Part shown: piece after piece, positions 54,177-62,219 of the stretch | Layout of the letters: each line of letters begins with the position of its first letter | Numbering within the stretch: the first letter of the stretch is position 1 | Made by a program: the position numbers and the translations under genes | Notes under the pieces: model-generated | Told to the model about the DNA's origin: nothing | The model's database searches: none | Seen by the model: the letters and a program-made list of their open reading frames with translations, nothing else | DNA from: Caldilineaceae bacterium | GTDB taxonomy: Bacteria; Chloroflexota; Anaerolineae; Caldilineales; Caldilineaceae | Reading direction: 5' to 3' | Length of the DNA stretch: 64,000 nucleotides | NCBI GenBank assembly: GCA_020846635.1 | Contig: JADLDO010000054.1 | Location: 243,656 to 307,655, forward strand

Positions 54177-55240
54177 GATCGTTTCTCCTCAACCATTCCA
54201 GATGGGACTGTTTCGGATTGGCCTAGTTCAGATTGGCCCGGCCCTGGTTGCCACCCCAGTGCAGGCGCAATCTGCGTAGCCACCTGCTCCAGAATCCGTA
54301 TTGCTTCATCAAGAGGCGGCATGACAGGGCTGTATTGAAGAATAAGGTCTGTTGCATAAGGAAATACGAGGTCAGCACGCAGCCCCTCCGCCACTTCGTC
54401 GGGGTGTCCATAAAAGATATGCAGCCGCTCGCAGTACCTTTCAAGCGACTCGCCCGGCGGAAAGCGCCCACTTGTCCCCGATGCCTTCACCGTACGTAAA
54501 ATATCGTCGCGCAGTGCGCCGAGCGCGGTTCGCTTGTCACTGGCGGGATAGATGCCACGTGACATCCCAATGCGCGGTTTTGCGTGCGGGTTTTGCCATG
54601 CCTCACGGTAGGCATGGACGACGGGGAGTTGCAGCGCATCGGTTGCCTCGTCGACGGCTGGCCCCAAAATGGAGCGACTCAGCAGCATTCCCAGGCCGCC
54701 GCGTGCCACATGCTGCGCCCCCACCAGGCTTTGCCCGCTCTGCCATATGCGATCCACAAGGGCGGGTGCGTTGGGCTGGAGCCGCAGTTCGCCCACGCCC
54801 AAAGGCTCGCCGCGCAGGGCATGTTGGATCGTCTTTAAGCCCTGCGTAGTCAATTCAAGACGCTGCGCCGGATCAATGCCAAAAGCATGGAACTCCGCCG
54901 GGTCAAAGCCGCTGCCAACGCCTAATTCGAGCCGCCCACCACTGAGCGTATCGACAAATGCCGCATCTTCGGCCACACGCAGCGGGTTGTCAAAAGGAAG
55001 AACCACAACGGCTGTTCCCAGGCGAATACGCCGCGTGCATTGTGCCGCCGCGGCCAAGAATGGAAACAATGAGGGCAGCCGCCCCACAACCTCTTTGAAA
55101 TGATGTTGGGCAACCCAACCCACATCGAATCCGAGTTCGTCAGCGGCAGTGAAGAGTTCAAGCGCCTCTTGATAAATACGTCGCGGCTCTCCCGGTCCCT
55201 CGGTGTGGGTTAGAAATCCTAAACGAAAAGGCTTGCTCAA
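54173..55240 (-). CDS. Luciferase-like flavin-dependent monooxygenase (KPN_01858-like)
   Basis: 355 residues of the bacterial luciferase-like TIM-barrel family. The N-terminus LGFLTHTEGPGEPRRIYQEAL and the AADELGFDVGWVAQHHF block are typical, and RIRLGTAVVVLPFDNPLRVAEDAA is the FMN-binding-fold region. The pattern resembles the KPN_01858 subgroup of FMN-dependent monooxygenases, known to occur with CMD-fold proteins and peptide-type ABC transporters, of which both kinds lie within 6-9 kb here. It is the first gene of the operon. Confidence 0.82.
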   Translation of the reverse strand: MSKPFRLGFLTHTEGPGEPRRIYQEALELFTAADELGFDVGWVAQHHFKEVVGRLPSLFPFLAAAAQCTRRIRLGTAVVVLPFDNPLRVAEDAAFVDTLSGGRLELGVGSGFDPAEFHAFGIDPAQRLELTTQGLKTIQHALRGEPLGVGELRLQPNAPALVDRIWQSGQSLVGAQHVARGGLGMLLSRSILGPAVDEATDALQLPVVHAYREAWQNPHAKPRIGMSRGIYPASDKRTALGALRDDILRTVKASGTSGRFPPGESLERYCERLHIFYGHPDEVAEGLRADLVFPYATDLILQYSPVMPPLDEAIRILEQVATQIAPALGWQPGPGQSELGQSETVPSGMVEEKRS

Positions 55241-55475
55241 CTTCTATACCCCCTTCTATTTTGGACCAGATTTTCGTTGAGCGTACCCACGGCGTCGTCT
55301 ACCGGTCGTCTGCTCTTTGCTTTCATACCACAGCCAATCTTGAACACCGCGCGCACACGCTTCACATCATAGACGCCAATGTCTTGATTAGGCAAGTCAC
55401 CGGGGATTCGTCCATACCATCAAAGAGGCGATTTTGCCTAAATCACTAGCTCTCCAATCGAAGCTATATCTCGAT

Positions 55476-55504
55476 TTGACACGCAGTTTCGTTCCACCTA
55501 CAAT
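55476..55504 (+). promoter_or_regulatory. Consensus sigma70 promoter of the metal-efflux operon
   Basis: TTGACA (55476-55481), a 17-base spacer and TACAAT (55499-55504), a near-perfect promoter. It lies directly before the operator and about 50 bases before the repressor start. Confidence 0.9.
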
Positions 55505-55524
55505 ATATAAAATATTGCTTATAT
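55505..55524 (+). promoter_or_regulatory. SmtB/ArsR-type operator
   Basis: An AT-rich inverted repeat, ATATAA, 8 bases, TTATAT, extended on both sides by AATAT and GTATT. It overlaps the predicted transcription start, as in SmtB/CzrA operators, so the repressor probably blocks its own promoter. Confidence 0.7.
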
Positions 55525-55554
55525 GTATTGGTAGGGAGCCAGCAGGAAACGCAG

Positions 55555-55917
55555 ATGAACGACAACCTCCTATCGATCTGCACCGCGGATCACACAGATG
55601 AAACAATGGTGCGTGATGTCATGGCACATCTACTAGATGCGCCGACCGCGCTGAATGTCGCTGAACTCTTTAAAGCCCTCGCCGATCCGACGCGCATCCG
55701 CATTATCAGCGTCTTGGCGCACGCCGAACTCTGTGTCGGTGATCTCTGCCTGGCGCTGGAGATGAGCCAGCCCGCCGTCTCCTACCAACTGCGTATTCTA
55801 CGCAACCTGCGCATTGTGCGCGCCCGCAAGGATGGCAAGCACGTGTTCTATACCCTGGATGACGACCACGTCTATCAACTCTATCACCAGGGTCTTGACC
55901 ACGTTCAGCACAGTTGA
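55555..55917 (+). CDS. ArsR/SmtB-family metal-sensing repressor (CzrA/NmtR-like)
   Basis: About 120 residues with the winged-helix fold (ADPTRIRIISVLAHAELCVGDLCLALEMSQPAVSYQLRILR). The C-terminal helix carries D-x-H, then ten residues, then H-x-x-H (LDDDHVYQLYHQGLDHVQH), exactly the alpha-5 zinc/cobalt sensing pattern of CzrA and NmtR. Cysteines in ELCVGDLC could add a second site. ATG 55555 follows AGGAAACGCAG; an upstream TTG is rejected. It releases the promoter when metal binds, inducing the P1B ATPase. Confidence 0.88.
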   Translation: MNDNLLSICTADHTDETMVRDVMAHLLDAPTALNVAELFKALADPTRIRIISVLAHAELCVGDLCLALEMSQPAVSYQLRILRNLRIVRARKDGKHVFYTLDDDHVYQLYHQGLDHVQHS

Positions 55918-55952
55918 TTGAAACGATTCATAGAAGAAACCAAAGGTCTGTC

Positions 55953-58439
55953 ATGCAGGAACTACAACTCAATCTGACGATGCTGCTGCCCCAAATAGAG
56001 GCCGAAGATCAATGTATTCACCTGCTCACAGAGCGGCTGGCGGCTGTGCGCGGCGTCGAACTTGCCCACATTGTCCAGAACAACGGCAGCGCTGCACTCT
56101 GCCTGCACTACGACCCCAATCTTGTGCCGCTTGGCAAACTTGAGCGGCTCGCCCATGAGACCGGCGCGCAGATCAACGACACCTATCGCCACGAAACGCT
56201 CCCTTTCGTGGGACTCGATGCCGCTGACAACGCCGATTCCTTATGTCGAGCATTGGCACAACTGCCGGGTATGCTACATGCCAATGTCAACTATGCCGCC
56301 GGTCTGCTTTATGTCGCCTATGACAGCGAACAACTCGCTCTTGAAACAATCGAGCAATTTGTTCACAAATGGGGAGTGCGCCTGCTCAACCGCGCCCCCA
56401 ACCAAGCGCAGCCCGGAGCCTTACCATCGGCTCAGAGCCATGTTCATCCGATCCCGAAAGCGAGGGATGCAGAGCAAGCCCATGCGGAGGAACAGACCGG
56501 CGAGGCACACGCAGGTCACGATCACGGCAGCGCGCCCACCTTTTTGCCCCATTGGATGCAGGATCGCTGGACGCTGATTCTGGTCGCGCTGGCGGGCCTG
56601 TTCCTGCTCATAGGCTGGGCAGGCGAACGCTTCTTCAGTCTGCCTGAAGGGGTAGCCTTCATTTTCTATCTGCTCTCCTATGTCGCCGGGGGCTATGATG
56701 TGGCGACCCATGCCCTGCCAGGGCTGCTGCGCGGACGATTTGATACGGACGTACTGATGCTGGCTGCCGCAGCCGGGGCCGCGCTGCTGGGTGAATGGGC
56801 AGAAGGAGCCTTTCTTCTTTTCCTCTTTAGCCTGGGCCATGCAGGCGAACACTACGCCCTTGATAGAGCGCGCAATGCGGTGAATGCGCTCGGCACGTTA
56901 ATGCCCAAGACAGCACAGGTAAAACGTGGCGCGTCCTTAGAAGAAGTGCCGGTAGACCAGCTCGAACCCGGCGATGTCGTGGTCGTGCGTCCGGGTGAAC
57001 GCATCCCCGTCGATGGTCAGGTCGCGCAAGGCAGCAGCACAGTCGACCAAAGCCCGATTACGGGCGAAAGCGTCCCCGTCCCCAAACAGTCCGGCGACGA
57101 GGTCTTTGCGGGAAGCATCAATCAGGATGCAGCGCTTGATGTCACAACCACTGCCCTGGCGCGTGACAACACGCTTAGCCGGGTGCTCCGCCTTGTGCAA
57201 GAAGCACAGAACCAACAAAGTCCCACACAGCAATTCACCCAGCGCTTTACCCGTTGGTTTGTGCCTGCGGTTCTGGTGGTCGTAGCGTTGGTCATTGTCG
57301 TGCCACCGCTGGCGGGCTGGATGCCGCTCAGCGACAGCTTCTATCGCGCCATGCTGCTGCTTGTGGCCGCTTCGCCCTGCGCACTGGCAATTGGCACACC
57401 GGCAGCCGTACTGGCAGGCATCGCGCAAGCCGCCCGTCATGGTGTCCTGATTAAAGGGGGTGTGCATCTGGAAAACCTGGGCAGGCTACAGGTCATGGCC
57501 TTTGACAAGACCGGCACGCTGACCACGGGCCGTTTTGCCGTCACCGATCTGGTCCCGTTCAACGGCACAACCACAACCGAGCTATTGTCCATCGCCGCCG
57601 CAGTCGAGCAGCAATCCACGCATCCCCTCGCCCAAGGCGTGCTAACCGCCGCCCAGGAGCAGAACATTTCCTTTCCCCTGGCAAGCCAGGTAGAGAATAT
57701 TCCGGGGAAGGGTGTCACTAGCGTTGTCAACGGTCAGCCTGTACAGATCGGCACCCTGCGTCTCTTTGAAGAAATCGACGGTGGCATCAGCGATCAAGCG
57801 TTGGCAGAAGTCATGACACGGTTGGAAGCAGAGGGCAAAAGTACCATGGCGCTGCGCCACGGCGACCGGTTTCTCGGCGTTCTCGCCCTTGCCGACCAGC
57901 CCCGTCACGGCGTGCAAGAGACGCTGCAACGCCTCTTGCAATTGGGTGTCAAACAACTGGTCATGCTCACAGGCGACAATGAAAAGGTCGCACGCCGCAT
58001 CGCTGCCGAAGTCGGCGTCACCGATGTCCAGGCGCAGCTTTTGCCCGAAGACAAGCTCAGTGCGATCCGCGCGCTGGAAGCCGAACATGGGGCCATCGCC
58101 ATGACCGGGGATGGCGTCAACGATGCACCGGCCCTGGCAACCGCAACCGTAGGCATTGCGATGGGAGGCGCAGGCACTGCCGTGGCGCTGGAGACGGCAG
58201 ATGTTGCCTTGATGGCGGATGATCTGCGCCGCCTGCCCTTTGCCGTCGGCCTAAGCCGCGCCAGCCGCGGGATTATCCAACAGAATCTTGCCATCTCGCT
58301 CGGCATTATCGTCCTGTTGATTCTGACCTCTGTATTGGGTTGGATTCAGTTAGGCGGCGCGGTGATCTTGCACGAAGGCAGTACGCTTGTGGTCGTGCTC
58401 AACGCCTTGCGCCTTCTGGCTTATCGTTCAAAGGTGTAG
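55953..58439 (+). CDS. P1B-4 heavy-metal P-type ATPase (Co/Zn/Fe-type exporter)
   Basis: About 828 residues. Two N-terminal ferredoxin-like domains (about 5-75 and 85-150) resemble HMA domains but have no CxxC metal site. A His-rich segment (about 160-197) precedes the first membrane helix. The core has the SPC (not CPC) transmembrane motif in AASPCALAIGTPA near 473, the phosphorylation motif DKTGTLT near 517, GDGVNDAPA near 719 and HEGST near 806, which place it in the P1B-4 class. The ATG at 55953 has AAAGG upstream; a TTG at 55914 overlapping the repressor stop is rejected. The substrate is probably Co, Zn or Fe. Confidence 0.92.
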   Translation: MQELQLNLTMLLPQIEAEDQCIHLLTERLAAVRGVELAHIVQNNGSAALCLHYDPNLVPLGKLERLAHETGAQINDTYRHETLPFVGLDAADNADSLCRALAQLPGMLHANVNYAAGLLYVAYDSEQLALETIEQFVHKWGVRLLNRAPNQAQPGALPSAQSHVHPIPKARDAEQAHAEEQTGEAHAGHDHGSAPTFLPHWMQDRWTLILVALAGLFLLIGWAGERFFSLPEGVAFIFYLLSYVAGGYDVATHALPGLLRGRFDTDVLMLAAAAGAALLGEWAEGAFLLFLFSLGHAGEHYALDRARNAVNALGTLMPKTAQVKRGASLEEVPVDQLEPGDVVVVRPGERIPVDGQVAQGSSTVDQSPITGESVPVPKQSGDEVFAGSINQDAALDVTTTALARDNTLSRVLRLVQEAQNQQSPTQQFTQRFTRWFVPAVLVVVALVIVVPPLAGWMPLSDSFYRAMLLLVAASPCALAIGTPAAVLAGIAQAARHGVLIKGGVHLENLGRLQVMAFDKTGTLTTGRFAVTDLVPFNGTTTTELLSIAAAVEQQSTHPLAQGVLTAAQEQNISFPLASQVENIPGKGVTSVVNGQPVQIGTLRLFEEIDGGISDQALAEVMTRLEAEGKSTMALRHGDRFLGVLALADQPRHGVQETLQRLLQLGVKQLVMLTGDNEKVARRIAAEVGVTDVQAQLLPEDKLSAIRALEAEHGAIAMTGDGVNDAPALATATVGIAMGGAGTAVALETADVALMADDLRRLPFAVGLSRASRGIIQQNLAISLGIIVLLILTSVLGWIQLGGAVILHEGSTLVVVLNALRLLAYRSKV

Positions 58440-58513
58440 GTAGTTCAAAGGTATAGAGAGTCAAAATCAAATCTCTCACCACTTCTCACTTGTCTCACAC
58501 CGATGGAGGTTCA

Positions 58514-59215
58514 ATGCTCCTACTGTTAGCCATTGTCCAAAGCGAAGATGCGCCCGATTTAGCCAAGAAATTGATGGAACAGGGGCTGCGTCTCACGCAG
58601 ATCAACTCAAGCGGCGGGTTGTTTGGCTCCGGCAATGTCGCCCTGCTGCTGGGCATTGAGGAGGCGTCGTATGACACGGTACTCGACGCAATTGTCGAAA
58701 CCTGTCACACGCGCACAAAGCATATCAGCGCCGTGGCGACCCCCGAACCAACATTTTTCTTTTTCACGCCGATGGAAGTGGAGGTGGGAGGAGCGGTCGT
58801 CTTTGGGGTTCCGGTCGAGCGGTTTATCAAGCTGCCGGATGCTTCACTCCCCACTGTCACCCACGCAAGCGCAGTTGACACAAACGCCGATGCCACAGCA
58901 GGAGAAGCCAAAGGAGAAAGCGGAGCTATGAAATTGGTTGTTGCCATTGTCCAGGGTGAAGACGCCGATGAGGTCATCCGCGCGATGCTGGCTGCGGGGC
59001 ATCGTTTGACACGGATCAATACAACCGGTGGCTTCTTGCGCCGCGGCAACGCCACCCTGCTGATCGGCGTCGAAGCGCACCAGGTAGACGAGGTGATCGG
59101 CTTAATCCAGTCCGCCACGCCTCGCCGCACAGAATCTGCCCCTCTCGAAAAGGGCATCCCAGAGTACGCCGCGACCGTATTCGTGCTAGACGCTACTCAT
59201 TTTATACGTATCTGA
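58514..59215 (+). CDS. Tandem DarA/PstA-type cyclic-di-AMP receptor fusion
   Basis: About 233 residues made of two cyclic-di-AMP-receptor (DarA/PstA) domains. Domain 1 (about 1-115) has LLAIVQSEDAPDLAKKL, SSGGLFGSGNVALLLGIE and VGGAVVFGVPVERF. Domain 2 (about 139-233) has LVVAIVQGEDADEVIRAM, TTGGFLRRGNATLLIGVE and AATVFVLDATHFIRI, closer to canonical DarA (GGFLRxGN). A low-complexity linker joins them. The ATG at 58514 follows GGAGG at 4 bases. An internal ATG at 58928 follows GGAG, so domain 2 could also be made alone. It follows the P1B ATPase. Confidence 0.82.
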   Translation: MLLLLAIVQSEDAPDLAKKLMEQGLRLTQINSSGGLFGSGNVALLLGIEEASYDTVLDAIVETCHTRTKHISAVATPEPTFFFFTPMEVEVGGAVVFGVPVERFIKLPDASLPTVTHASAVDTNADATAGEAKGESGAMKLVVAIVQGEDADEVIRAMLAAGHRLTRINTTGGFLRRGNATLLIGVEAHQVDEVIGLIQSATPRRTESAPLEKGIPEYAATVFVLDATHFIRI

Positions 59216-59320
59216 GATGAAGATACCTACTGATGCCATTATTGGTCGTCACTGTCTGGATGAGACAGCATGTAGACGGCATCTATCGATTTGTGACGTT
59301 GAAACCTATGAGGTAGCGCA

Positions 59321-59569
59321 ATGGAACTTGAACTCTTTCAAGAAGTGGCCCTTACGCAAGATGTTAAATCGGAAAACTTGCGTAAGGGTGATGTTGCCAC
59401 TCTAGTAGATTACGTGCAGCACCCGGACAGCGCCGAAAAGGGTGCAGTGCTGGAAGTCTTTAACGCTCTGGGGGAATCCATCGCTGTAGTAACAGTGCCC
59501 GCTTCAGCTATAGCGCCGTTGCGAGCTGACCAAGTTCCAGCAGTGCGGGCGTTATCCGAAGCGGCATAA
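59321..59569 (+). CDS. DUF4926 domain protein
   Basis: 82 residues of the DUF4926 family: VALTQDVKSENLRKGDVATLVDY at the start, then a small beta-barrel-like sequence (GAVLEVFNALGESIAVVTVP). Such proteins often sit beside nucleic-acid or toxin partners (DUF6883 type), but none is seen here. It is the last gene before a convergent terminator. Confidence 0.75.
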   Translation: MELELFQEVALTQDVKSENLRKGDVATLVDYVQHPDSAEKGAVLEVFNALGESIAVVTVPASAIAPLRADQVPAVRALSEAA

Positions 59570-59575
59570 TATAAA

Positions 59576-59604
59576 GCAAAGGCGTCGCGCGGTGACGCCT
59601 TTGC
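59576..59604. terminator. Bidirectional terminator
   Basis: A perfect 11-base-pair stem (GCAAAGGCGTC and its complement) around a 7-base loop lies between the convergent DUF4926 and AhpD-like genes. A-rich and T-rich flanks suit both strands. Confidence 0.85.
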
Positions 59605-59621
59605 TCTACACGACATTCGTT

Positions 59622-60206
59622 TTACGCGGCTGTCTTCTGCACTGGCTCACCCAACGTCTGCATAAGGCGGTTGGCCCAGGCAAACATGGCGACAGCATGG
59701 GTCAAGTCAAGAATCTCCAAGTCACTCAGCCCAACTTCGCGCAGCGGCTCTAAATCCGCAGCGGTGAGATGTGTAGGCGCAAGCGTCAGCTTTGCTGCAT
59801 AATCGACAAGCGCCCGTTCACGCGCGGGCAGTTCGGTCAAGACCCCCTCATCCAAAAGGCGCTGGACAAGTTCCGGCTGTTTGGTAAGCTGCGCGTAACG
59901 CTGGCTGTGGACAGAGGCACAGTAGGGACAGCCATTGATGCGCGATACGGCAACCGTGGCTAGCTCTCGCTCCGCCCGTGACAACCCCTTTGGCCCATAC
60001 ATGACCGCGTTAAAGAGCAACGAGCGTTGATGCAGCGCTTCAACATCATGTACCAGCAGCAAGTAATAGGGATTGGTTTTGGCGCGAGAATGACTGGCCT
60101 CCAACACTGCGATCTGTTCGGGCGTCGCCGTCGCCGGATCAACGGTATCTAGCCAAGCACTCCAATCCAACTCGTCCAGTGTAAAAGCAAGCTTTGCAGC
60201 ACTCAT
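59622..60206 (-). CDS. AhpD/CMD-fold protein with CxxC (Avi_7169-like)
   Basis: 194 residues of the alkylhydroperoxidase/carboxymuconolactone decarboxylase fold. The active-site motif GCPYCASVHSQR (CxxC with following His) is near residue 93, so redox activity is likely. It matches the pair of families known from Avi_7169/Avi_7170 that occur together with KPN_01858-type monooxygenases. The start overlaps the preceding gene's stop (ATGA), so the two are coupled. It is the downstream partner in this operon. Confidence 0.82.
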   Translation of the reverse strand: MSAAKLAFTLDELDWSAWLDTVDPATATPEQIAVLEASHSRAKTNPYYLLLVHDVEALHQRSLLFNAVMYGPKGLSRAERELATVAVSRINGCPYCASVHSQRYAQLTKQPELVQRLLDEGVLTELPARERALVDYAAKLTLAPTHLTAADLEPLREVGLSDLEILDLTHAVAMFAWANRLMQTLGEPVQKTAA

Positions 60207-60733
60207 AACACCTCCGCCAATAGCTGTAGACCCGCCAACGTTCGCACCTGAAAGCTGAGAAAGGCGATCAACTGGGAAATCGTCACAATGTCCGGCGTCG
60301 AAAGGCCCTGTGCTTGCAGCTTGGCAAGATGGGCCGGCGTCGCTTCATGGGGCGCGTGGGTCAGCAAATCAACATGCTGGAGGATCACGAGCATGCGCGA
60401 TGCGAGAGGGTCGCCGGGTGTCGTACTCTCGACCTCCGCAACAAGGCCGGTGGATGCACCAAGCTCTGCCAGGCGCGCCCGATAGTGCTCACGAAGCGGT
60501 TCGCTCCCTGTGAGAAAGGCAACTCGCAGCGCAATCAGCCCGCGCTCGATGGCACTGACGCCAGAACCCTCCGCCGGCTCCAGCAACGCGTTATAGCTGC
60601 CCTGAATATAGCGTGCTATCTCGCCTCGCTGCGCGCGCAACTCACCCAGAGGTGAATCAGCTTCGATCCCAGCGAGCGTATTGAGTAGATCTGGAGTGGC
60701 ATCAACAACGACGCCATCCCTTGCTTCAGTCAT
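60203..60733 (-). CDS. CMD-fold protein without CxxC (Avi_7170-like)
   Basis: 176 residues of the CMD-domain family that pairs with the CxxC-containing partner. Helical throughout, with no cysteine pair, so it is likely a structural or inactive partner of the next gene. The start codon follows AAGGAATGAGAGA. With its partner it forms a translationally coupled pair, about 5 kb from the luciferase-like monooxygenase operon on the same strand. Confidence 0.75.
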   Translation of the reverse strand: MTEARDGVVVDATPDLLNTLAGIEADSPLGELRAQRGEIARYIQGSYNALLEPAEGSGVSAIERGLIALRVAFLTGSEPLREHYRARLAELGASTGLVAEVESTTPGDPLASRMLVILQHVDLLTHAPHEATPAHLAKLQAQGLSTPDIVTISQLIAFLSFQVRTLAGLQLLAEVL

Positions 60734-60829
60734 TCTCTCATTCCTTTCAGCCGTGGATACTCTTTAGGGACATCATCCAGGCTACCCTCCTGTCGTGCGA
60801 AGAGGGCGGCCTCTTGGTAGAAGGCATTT

Positions 60830-61921
60830 TCAGCACTCGCTTGCCAATCGCTCACATTGGGCCAGCCAATGCGGGTCGATGGTTATGCCCCAGCCTGGTC
60901 CCTCTGGAATCTGCACCTTGCCATCTTTGGCCCCAAGCCGCGGCGCATAAAAGCCGGTCGTACTGCTCTGCGGCTCAACCGAAAACTCAACATAGGGGCC
61001 TGCGTTCGCAAGCGCACCCATCATGTGCAGCGTAAAGACCGTGACCAATGAGTGATTGGATGAATGGGGCACACAGCGTAAACCCGCGGCCTCTGCCATC
61101 CGCGCCACCTGTAATGTACGGCTCAACCCGCCCAAATAGCAAATGTCGGGCTGGCAGATATCCACAGCCTGCATCGCCAGTATCCGCTCCCACTGCTTCA
61201 GATCATAATCCTGTTCACCGCCCGCCACAGGGATCCCCAGCGCAGCGGCAACCTCAGCCGTCCAGGCCAATTCCCAATAGGGGCAGGGCTCCTCCAAGTG
61301 GCTGAACTGGTGCTCCTCCATCAGCCGCCCCACCTCAATCGCGCGCTTGGGCGTGAACCCGCTGTTGCCGTCAGCTAATAGGGTAATCTCATCGCCCAAC
61401 GCCGCGCGCACAGTGCGGATGACACTCTCGGTGCGTCCGGGCCATTCATCCACGTCATAGCCCAGCCGTTTACCAATCTTCACTTTGAATCCCTGGTATC
61501 CGTGAGCATCGCGCAGCCGCACAAGTTGCGCGGCCAATTCCTCTGGAGCTGTCTCGCGCCGCATCGACGAGCCATAGACAGGAAATGGGCGTGGCGTCCC
61601 TCCTAACAACTCACAGACGCTCTTGCCCGCGACTTTGCCTAGCAAATCCCAGATCGCCGTATCCACGCCAGCCAGCGCGCGGCAGACATAGGTGCCAGGA
61701 AACTTGTAGGTGGCTGCCATCACCGCCTCACTAACCGCGTTTGGCTCCTCGACTTCCATACCCAGCACAACCGGTGCCACCTGGCGATGCAAGACCATAG
61801 CGGTGATGTCGACATTTGTGGGCGCAAATTGCCCCCAGCCTTCGCTCCCATCTTCGGTACGAACCCGAACCAGGCCGATACGCTGGCCCGCGGTGAAGCT
61901 CTCGACCGATTGGATTTTCAT
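60830..61921 (-). CDS. Enolase-superfamily (mandelate racemase/muconate-lactonizing) enzyme
   Basis: 363 residues. The barrel carries the expected catalytic Lys in FKVKIGKR (KxK, mid-protein), metal ligands in LLADGNSGF, HLEEPC and AGGEQD, and a later His in PHSSNHS. The N-terminal lid (TAGQRIGLVRVRTEDG) is typical. This pattern fits the mandelate-racemase-type subgroup; the true substrate (a carboxylate with an acidic alpha-hydrogen) is not predictable. RBS AGGAGAG precedes the ATG. An AT-rich tandem-repeat upstream region lies before the CRISPR array. Confidence 0.9.
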   Translation of the reverse strand: MKIQSVESFTAGQRIGLVRVRTEDGSEGWGQFAPTNVDITAMVLHRQVAPVVLGMEVEEPNAVSEAVMAATYKFPGTYVCRALAGVDTAIWDLLGKVAGKSVCELLGGTPRPFPVYGSSMRRETAPEELAAQLVRLRDAHGYQGFKVKIGKRLGYDVDEWPGRTESVIRTVRAALGDEITLLADGNSGFTPKRAIEVGRLMEEHQFSHLEEPCPYWELAWTAEVAAALGIPVAGGEQDYDLKQWERILAMQAVDICQPDICYLGGLSRTLQVARMAEAAGLRCVPHSSNHSLVTVFTLHMMGALANAGPYVEFSVEPQSSTTGFYAPRLGAKDGKVQIPEGPGWGITIDPHWLAQCERLASEC

Positions 61922-62219
61922 TTGGCTCTCCTTCTGCTTCGATCTATTTTATTTGATCTATTTTATTCATCTATTTTATTCGAGGAGTGGACAGGTGGGT
62001 ATGTTTTTTGGCGGACAGGTTCGTGGTTGGCAATCCTAGATTTGGCAATGCTGGATAACAAGGAGTCTAACATGCAGCCGTTGGAGCGTCAATGAAAGCC
62101 AACAATGCAGTCAGCACTCTCTTCACCTGCGAAAGCTTGATCACGATTACCCTACACCGCAGATCGAAACCACGGAGACTCGGTCACGGCTAAAGTGTCC
62201 CCACCACTCGTCATCCTGA
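61922..62219. other. Intergenic region between racemase and CRISPR array, with AT-rich tandem repeats
   Basis: At 61941-61981 three copies of a 12-14 base unit containing ATCTATTTTATT stand in tandem upstream of the racemase-like gene on the minus strand. The remaining about 200 bases up to the array contain no supported gene. This side is the leader-distal end of the array. Confidence 0.5.

Larger units (their letters stand above)
55241..55554. other. Divergent intergenic region
   Basis: About 314 bases between the monooxygenase and repressor genes. The right part holds the repressor promoter and operator (annotated separately). The left half shows no supported gene. Confidence 0.5.
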
